Source of the DNA: CAYTPI01 sp964439625
GTDB lineage: Bacteria > Chloroflexota > Anaerolineae > Aggregatilineales > UBA3940
Direction of reading: 5' to 3'
Assembly: GCA_964439625.1 (NCBI GenBank)
Contig: CAYTPI010000015.1
Location: 33,143 to 97,142, forward strand
DNA: 64,000 bases
The notes beneath the pieces were generated by a model. That model worked only from the letters and a program-made list of their open reading frames with translations. It did no database searches and was not told the DNA's origin. The position numbers were made by a program, and so were the translations under genes. Shown here one piece after another: positions 59,904 to 64,000 of this stretch (position 1 is its first letter; each line of letters begins with the position of its first letter).

Positions 59904-62276
59904 ATGATGCAAAGCCGTATTTTAGATAGTGACGAAAAACGAATACAGAAGCCTGCGGAATTTTTAATCAGACCCATGCGCTTTTGCTACATTATTAATC
60001 GCAATACAGACGAAGAAACACTAAAGCAAATATATCAGTTCAATACAAGCCATTGGGGTGGAAAGTATAATTTCTTTTTACCAACAGATGGAGAAACCAT
60101 TAGAAGTGATTGGTTACGCCAGTTAGTAATACATGATCCCGATACCATTTTCCTTGTCGGAGATGTCGAGCGATCATTGTTTAAACAAATCTATTTTCTG
60201 ATACAGCCGATGCAAATACTTTACTGGAAAGGCGAATCCCTTGGAGTACTCACAGGAGAGCTTAGTAAACCCAATGCAATACTAATGGACGATATACTTG
60301 AGGAAATCCTATTCAAAAAAGGTAAGCTGCAAACTGAATCCTCTCTGATTCGTTATCCTAAATTTACAGGACAGTTCGCAAACTATTTTGATATTCGATG
60401 TGGGATCTGGTTACCAGAGTCAGGCTTCCAAAAGTTTGCTGAGATCAATCTTGGAGCAAGTGAACAGGAATTTATTATCAGCGATTTAGATAATTTCCTT
60501 CAAGCTATAGATGAGATTGAGAAGATTCTGACACCTTTAGATTTGACTGTTCTAACGCTTGCCCGATATTATCCTGACCTTTCTTTTAATCTCTATGAAT
60601 ATCACCTCATTATCACTGATGGTTTGATTGATGATCTATTTCTGCAACATGCTCTCAGTTGGTCAGATCAAAGACTCCAAGATAGACGTAGTGTTGCAGT
60701 ACCGTATTCATTACTGAAAACAGAAGATGACTACAAAGTTCTTGCGGAATGGTTCGGAAAGAAAGTTAGAGGGAATACTTTCACTCTTAATAGCCATTCT
60801 GTTGAACTCAAAAGTTTAAGAGATATTCGCGAACAATTGAAAAGATATTTGCCCTATCGCAGAGCATTTTTATCAGGTGAAGGTGGCTGGATTATTCCAA
60901 TTGAACGCTGTAATATCGGGGTTGATGTGCCTGATCTCATACATCTGAAGAAAGAGCAGATGGTCGAAGTTTCAAAAAACAGATTAACATTTCCTATGGT
61001 AGGTCCTGATTTCCACTCACCCAATGTGAGTAGACGAAACGAAAACAGATATTGGATATGTGATATTAATCTGTCGCCTGGTTTTGGCAACAAAACTGGT
61101 TTTAAACCCAGCAAGTTTCCTGAACTCAATTTCCTATTATCAAATGTAGATCAACAAACCTTTCAAAATGTAGATCAACAAACCTTTCAATACAGGGGAA
61201 CACGTATTCGTATTGCTCGTGGATATTTAGCCCTACAAGCGAGTCTTAAAAACAATATCGTTAGGATCGTACTGCCCGATGATCAAAAATTGATAGAAAC
61301 AGCCTGTAAAAATGCGGGTTTTACAATCGAGAGAGGAAATAGCATATATTATCAGGGTATGCTAAATCTTATCGGGAATATAGAGGACGCAAACTTCCTA
61401 CATGATACATACATCCTGAATTTCTTCTCGGATCGAGAGGTTATTCGAGGTAAGGCATTTACTGTTCCAGACTTATTCAAACGATTAAGAGTGCCCAAAA
61501 CTAGTTGGGATAGCTTCAGGAATTGGGTTCAAATATTAGCAGGCAAAGAAATCTTACTAAGAGGGTACAATGTACCTTGCCCAGTTTGTGGCTTAGAAGA
61601 ATGGTATGAACTAAATGCTTTTAGTGAACAAATGCAATGTGCCGGCTGCCGATCTATTTTTCAACCACCCATTCATCTGGTTTTTGCCTATAAGGTTAAT
61701 CAGCTGTTTTTAGATAGTGAAAATCAAGGAGTTATAGCGGTTTTGTTGACAATGTTTCTCCTACATAACACTGCACAAGATTTTTTACATTGGCAAGCTG
61801 ATGTCAAGTTAAGAAGGGAAAATACTTCAATAGAACTAGACATCATTGCAATGTGCGATGGGGTGCTTGTAATAGCTGAATGTAAAAACAGATATTTACC
61901 ATATCAGCAACCAAAAGAGACCGATAGCGATTACGAAATCAAGAAAAATGAAGCAATAGAAAAACTTAAAGAGCAGTTAAACAAAGAGATTTTGGTTTCA
62001 CAAAAATTAGGTGCTCATTTGTTCCTTTTCGCTTCGTTAGAAGAAAATGCGCCAACTGAAATCCTTGATTTTATCCAAGATGCGAATGAAAAGAATTCCG
62101 GCATGTGCATAAGAAGTGTCTCAGCTGATGAGCTAAAAAATGGAAAAATCTTCAATCCAGATCATCTTGTTTCTATATTTGATATTGCCGGAAAATACAT
62201 TTTACCACCTTACTACAAAAATTCTGATTGCTCAGAAGGAGATGATACAGCTGGAGTAAGATTTATTTTGGAATGA
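59904..62276 (+). CDS. putative PD-(D/E)XK nuclease with zinc ribbon (AT-rich, likely acquired)
   Basis: A 790-residue protein I cannot place in a named family. The first 550 residues look alpha/beta and carry no recognised motif. Then comes a zinc ribbon, Cys559-x2-Cys562 and Cys579-x2-Cys582 (CPVC and CAGC). It is followed by a nuclease-like core, with Glu644-Leu-Asp646 in ELDIIAMCDGVLVIAECK and Glu659-Cys-Lys661 completing the E/D...ExK pattern of restriction-like endonucleases. A KELKEQL-type helix and LGAHLFLFAS strand follow, as in Mrr/Holliday-junction-type nuclease folds. Base composition and codons are clearly AT-richer than any neighbour, pointing to transfer. An in-frame tandem duplication sits at residues about 413-428. 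Start ATG 59904 follows AAGG by six bases. Antiviral or restriction use is an inference. Confidence 0.8.
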   Translation: MMQSRILDSDEKRIQKPAEFLIRPMRFCYIINRNTDEETLKQIYQFNTSHWGGKYNFFLPTDGETIRSDWLRQLVIHDPDTIFLVGDVERSLFKQIYFLIQPMQILYWKGESLGVLTGELSKPNAILMDDILEEILFKKGKLQTESSLIRYPKFTGQFANYFDIRCGIWLPESGFQKFAEINLGASEQEFIISDLDNFLQAIDEIEKILTPLDLTVLTLARYYPDLSFNLYEYHLIITDGLIDDLFLQHALSWSDQRLQDRRSVAVPYSLLKTEDDYKVLAEWFGKKVRGNTFTLNSHSVELKSLRDIREQLKRYLPYRRAFLSGEGGWIIPIERCNIGVDVPDLIHLKKEQMVEVSKNRLTFPMVGPDFHSPNVSRRNENRYWICDINLSPGFGNKTGFKPSKFPELNFLLSNVDQQTFQNVDQQTFQYRGTRIRIARGYLALQASLKNNIVRIVLPDDQKLIETACKNAGFTIERGNSIYYQGMLNLIGNIEDANFLHDTYILNFFSDREVIRGKAFTVPDLFKRLRVPKTSWDSFRNWVQILAGKEILLRGYNVPCPVCGLEEWYELNAFSEQMQCAGCRSIFQPPIHLVFAYKVNQLFLDSENQGVIAVLLTMFLLHNTAQDFLHWQADVKLRRENTSIELDIIAMCDGVLVIAECKNRYLPYQQPKETDSDYEIKKNEAIEKLKEQLNKEILVSQKLGAHLFLFASLEENAPTEILDFIQDANEKNSGMCIRSVSADELKNGKIFNPDHLVSIFDIAGKYILPPYYKNSDCSEGDDTAGVRFILE
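61142..61189 (+). repeat. 24-base perfect tandem duplication inside the nuclease gene
   Basis: The 24-base unit from 61142 to 61165 is repeated exactly at 61166-61189, giving NVDQQTFQ twice in frame. Identity at DNA level means the duplication is recent or the assembly repeated it. Confidence 0.9.
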
Positions 62277-62358
62277 GCCTTTCTTGGGTTTGGTCCCCGG
62301 AAAGCCTACTACTTTCGCTGAAAGGTATCTCTTGTTATCTCGTACTCACGTTAAACAT

Positions 62359-62392
62359 AGTAGCTCGTGGTGCGAGCATGCGGCCTGCTACT
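62359..62392. repeat. structured hairpin at the 3' end of the TetR gene
   Basis: AGTAGC pairs with GCTACT, and an inner CTCG-TGGTG-CGAG hairpin shares the arm. It abuts the TetR stop codon. It could help end transcription, but there is no T-run. Confidence 0.35.
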
Positions 62393-62970
62393 CATAGGAG
62401 TTGATCACGAATCACCATGTTTTCGATCATCGTGCCCAATTTTTCGGCAAGTACATCAGGAGTTTGTTTCTTCCCTGTTTCGATCCAGTGAACCAAAATA
62501 CTGGTTATCACATTAATGCGAATTGCCAAACCATAGTTCACGTATTCTTCTTCAACAACATCGAACCGTTCTGCGAATTGTGCTCTGAATGGCACAAAAA
62601 CTCTGCTGAAAGATGCATCAACAATATCTAATCTATTGGCCATCATTAGAAGTTCGATGATGTCCGAGTGCTGGTCAAAATATCGTAGTAGTGGCTTGAG
62701 AAGTCGGCTACGCGGTTCGTTACCGTGTTTCTGTCTGTGCTCGAGAAAATACGCTACTAGCCCATCGAAAACCTGATCGCACCGTAGTCTCAAGACATCC
62801 TCAATCGCGTCAAAATTGCGATAAAACGTCGCTCGCCCAACCTGTGCCGCAGCAGCAACGTCGGTCACAGATATTGACTCAAAGTCCCTTTCACGCATCA
62901 GCATTGCTAGGCCGTCATAGAGCATTTGGCTCGAACGAATGGCACGTGGGTCATCATTCGTGTGATACAT
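62392..62970 (-). CDS. TetR/AcrR family transcriptional regulator
   Basis: A 192-residue repressor. The N-terminal helix-turn-helix has SISVTDVAAAAQVGRATFYR, the TetR recognition pattern; the C-terminal part is a helical ligand and dimer domain with no identified ligand. The ATG at 62970 follows AAGGTG; the GTG at 62976 lacks a site. It is divergent from the secreted protein at 63115, with a perfect operator between them, so it probably represses that gene, and perhaps itself. Confidence 0.9.
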   Translation of the reverse strand: MYHTNDDPRAIRSSQMLYDGLAMLMRERDFESISVTDVAAAAQVGRATFYRNFDAIEDVLRLRCDQVFDGLVAYFLEHRQKHGNEPRSRLLKPLLRYFDQHSDIIELLMMANRLDIVDASFSRVFVPFRAQFAERFDVVEEEYVNYGLAIRINVITSILVHWIETGKKQTPDVLAEKLGTMIENMVIRDQLL

Positions 62971-63004
62971 ATTCACCTTCTTTGTCTTACATCTTCAGAA
63001 AAGC

Positions 63005-63032
63005 TTGACACTAATTTTCCATACACTATAAT
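63005..63032 (+). promoter_or_regulatory. near-consensus sigma-70 promoter
   Basis: TTGACA at 63005-63010 and TATAAT at 63027-63032, a perfect match in both boxes with a 16-base spacer. Transcription would start near 63039, 76 bases before the ATG of the secreted protein. Confidence 0.8.
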
Positions 63033-63045
63033 CCAAATCAGTCTA

Positions 63046-63061
63046 AGAGACAAATGTCTCT
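63046..63061. promoter_or_regulatory. TetR operator candidate
   Basis: AGAGACA-AA-TGTCTCT, a perfect inverted repeat just downstream of the expected start of transcription. Its position beside the divergent tetR gene and on the strong promoter fits a repressor site. Confidence 0.65.
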
Positions 63062-63114
63062 AATAAAGAGAGCTCAGAGGCTAAATATTTGAACATAAAT
63101 GGAGCAAAACACAC

Positions 63115-64000
63115 ATGCGCAATATTGTTCGTTTCACAATCATAATCATGCTCTTGTTACCCACACTGGGGGTGGCATCGGCACAGGACGACACTGACGA
63201 TTCCACCATGGCATTAGACACACTCGACCGAGGCGCTCGCTGGCTGATGACTGGCATCGAAGAGTTAGATGCTCTGGAGACAATCAGCGATGACGAACGC
63301 GAGAGTGTACGCAATTATCTGCTAAAGCTCATTGACAACCCGGAAAGCCGCATCGATAAAGCCGACAAAGCCGAGCTTGTGAGTACATTGCAATCGCAGG
63401 AAGCGGTTGAAATCGTCGAGCGCGCCTTCGCCCGCGTTTCCGCTCCAATTAATTACCATGAAGGCTACTGGGTTGGTGAAACAAAGGTTGAGGGAGTGCC
63501 TGTTCCAGTCACGACACTTAACGATATCCATGTAGACGCTTACGAAGGGCTCGTGATCGTTTACGGGCAAGCGCAAGTAGCAGGCCAAATCATCGCCCCC
63601 GTACAGGTAGATGAGGGTGAAGTCGCTGAACACTTTGGTGGAAATATGCTTGGAATGCATCCTAACGCCGTTTACCTGAACGGCAGTGGTGAGGAACTCA
63701 CCGAATCGGATGGCACCGGCTCTTGGTGGATCAAGCACGCAATTATCGGATCTCCCTATTATAACTGGGCGTTGCTGACAACAGATTACTCATTCGGCGG
63801 ACAATTCACTCACGGCTTCGTGTTGGAAGATAGCGCGACCCTGATGATGAGAGCCTTCGCTGAGGGTGATAGCTACGCAGGTTTGCCCGTTGACCCCGAA
63901 TCTCTCGCTGCGGAGATTTATGGCAATACACGTCATCCCGGTTTCGAAACAGATTCTGTCACCCATATCGTCACGCGCTATGAACCTGCCAACGTAAATC
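63115..64000 (+). CDS. secreted protein, unknown function (3' end outside window)
   Basis: From the ATG at 63115 the frame is open to the window end, at least 295 residues. Residues 1-23 form a signal peptide ending in GVASAQ (cleavage after SAQ or ASA). The mature part begins with a helical, acidic stretch (DDTDDSTMALDTLDRGARWL) and continues with beta-rich sequence (GLVIVYGQAQVAGQIIAPVQ, TDYSFGGQFTHGFVLED). No cysteine pattern or catalytic motif was found. It is under a strong promoter and a TetR-type operator, so it is inducible. The identity is open because the C-terminus lies outside the window. Confidence 0.75.
   Translation, partial: MRNIVRFTIIIMLLLPTLGVASAQDDTDDSTMALDTLDRGARWLMTGIEELDALETISDDERESVRNYLLKLIDNPESRIDKADKAELVSTLQSQEAVEIVERAFARVSAPINYHEGYWVGETKVEGVPVPVTTLNDIHVDAYEGLVIVYGQAQVAGQIIAPVQVDEGEVAEHFGGNMLGMHPNAVYLNGSGEELTESDGTGSWWIKHAIIGSPYYNWALLTTDYSFGGQFTHGFVLEDSATLMMRAFAEGDSYAGLPVDPESLAAEIYGNTRHPGFETDSVTHIVTRYEPANVN

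Noticed and set aside
61142..61189. Possible CRISPR array
   Set aside because: Only two directly adjacent units without spacers, in frame inside a gene. No array was seen anywhere in the window.

Overview
The window reads as a draft-genome contig from a bacterium, most likely a Chloroflexota (Anaerolineae-like) lineage. This is inferred from the gene set: an FHA-FHA-FHA-ABC fusion transporter, lipoproteins with TPTP linkers, a DnaB/DnaD/DnaC-type replication cluster, recA-recX-rny, Flp/Tad pilus parts and a glycerol-1-phosphate dehydrogenase. No rRNA or tRNA was seen, so the placement is inference. A run of ten N at 4237-4246 marks a scaffold gap.

Layout. 1-1640: a TadE-like pilus protein (minus, cut by the window edge). 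2273-7710: a plus-strand group with a DnaB/KaiC-like ATPase, a zinc-ribbon membrane protein, a polytopic membrane protein, a double-GAF histidine kinase and a single-domain response regulator. 7917-10862: the triple-FHA ABC transporter (minus). 11020-12630: a translin homologue and an aldo/keto reductase. 12660-14036: a solitary CbiA/CobB-type amidase (minus). 14225-18831: two bifunctional-nuclease paralogues, then the replicative helicase DnaB, a DnaD-domain protein and a helicase loader carrying two AAA+ modules. 18946-20322: a lipoprotein phosphoesterase. 20432-23935: rny, recX and recA (minus), divergent from a repair-type DEAH helicase (24260-26830) with an HNH domain; a GAACN4GTTC SOS-box candidate lies between them.

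26871-33653: small membrane and secreted proteins, a DoxX protein, a P1B-4 metal ATPase and two response regulators (one split by a frameshift). 33745-42260: a polyamine-type binding protein, a 55-codon gene, an EamA transporter with an adenosine-deaminase-family enzyme, a lipoprotein, a methyltransferase with an enoyl-CoA hydratase, and a peptide-type binding protein. 42599-48872: a minus-strand cluster of PrsW-type protease, double cNMP-binding protein, lipoprotein, ParA/MinD ATPase, zinc protein, small helical protein and an unrecognised 585-residue protein. 48982-50991: aroK-aroB-aroQ (shikimate pathway). 51249-51395: Flp pilin. 51464-53017: lysS. 53370-54183: a frameshifted sulfotransferase. 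54274-56829: RpiB-like isomerase, glycerol-1-phosphate dehydrogenase and HAD phosphatase in one overlapping operon. 57013-59691: pirin, SSB and a LysM-M23 peptidase.

59904-62276 is the outlier: one AT-rich gene for a 790-residue protein with a four-cysteine zinc ribbon followed by a PD-(D/E)XK-type nuclease core, flanked by ordinary chromosomal genes. It is the best candidate here for an undescribed, horizontally acquired (possibly defence) gene. The window ends with a TetR regulator divergent from a secreted protein, with a near-consensus promoter and a perfect operator between them.
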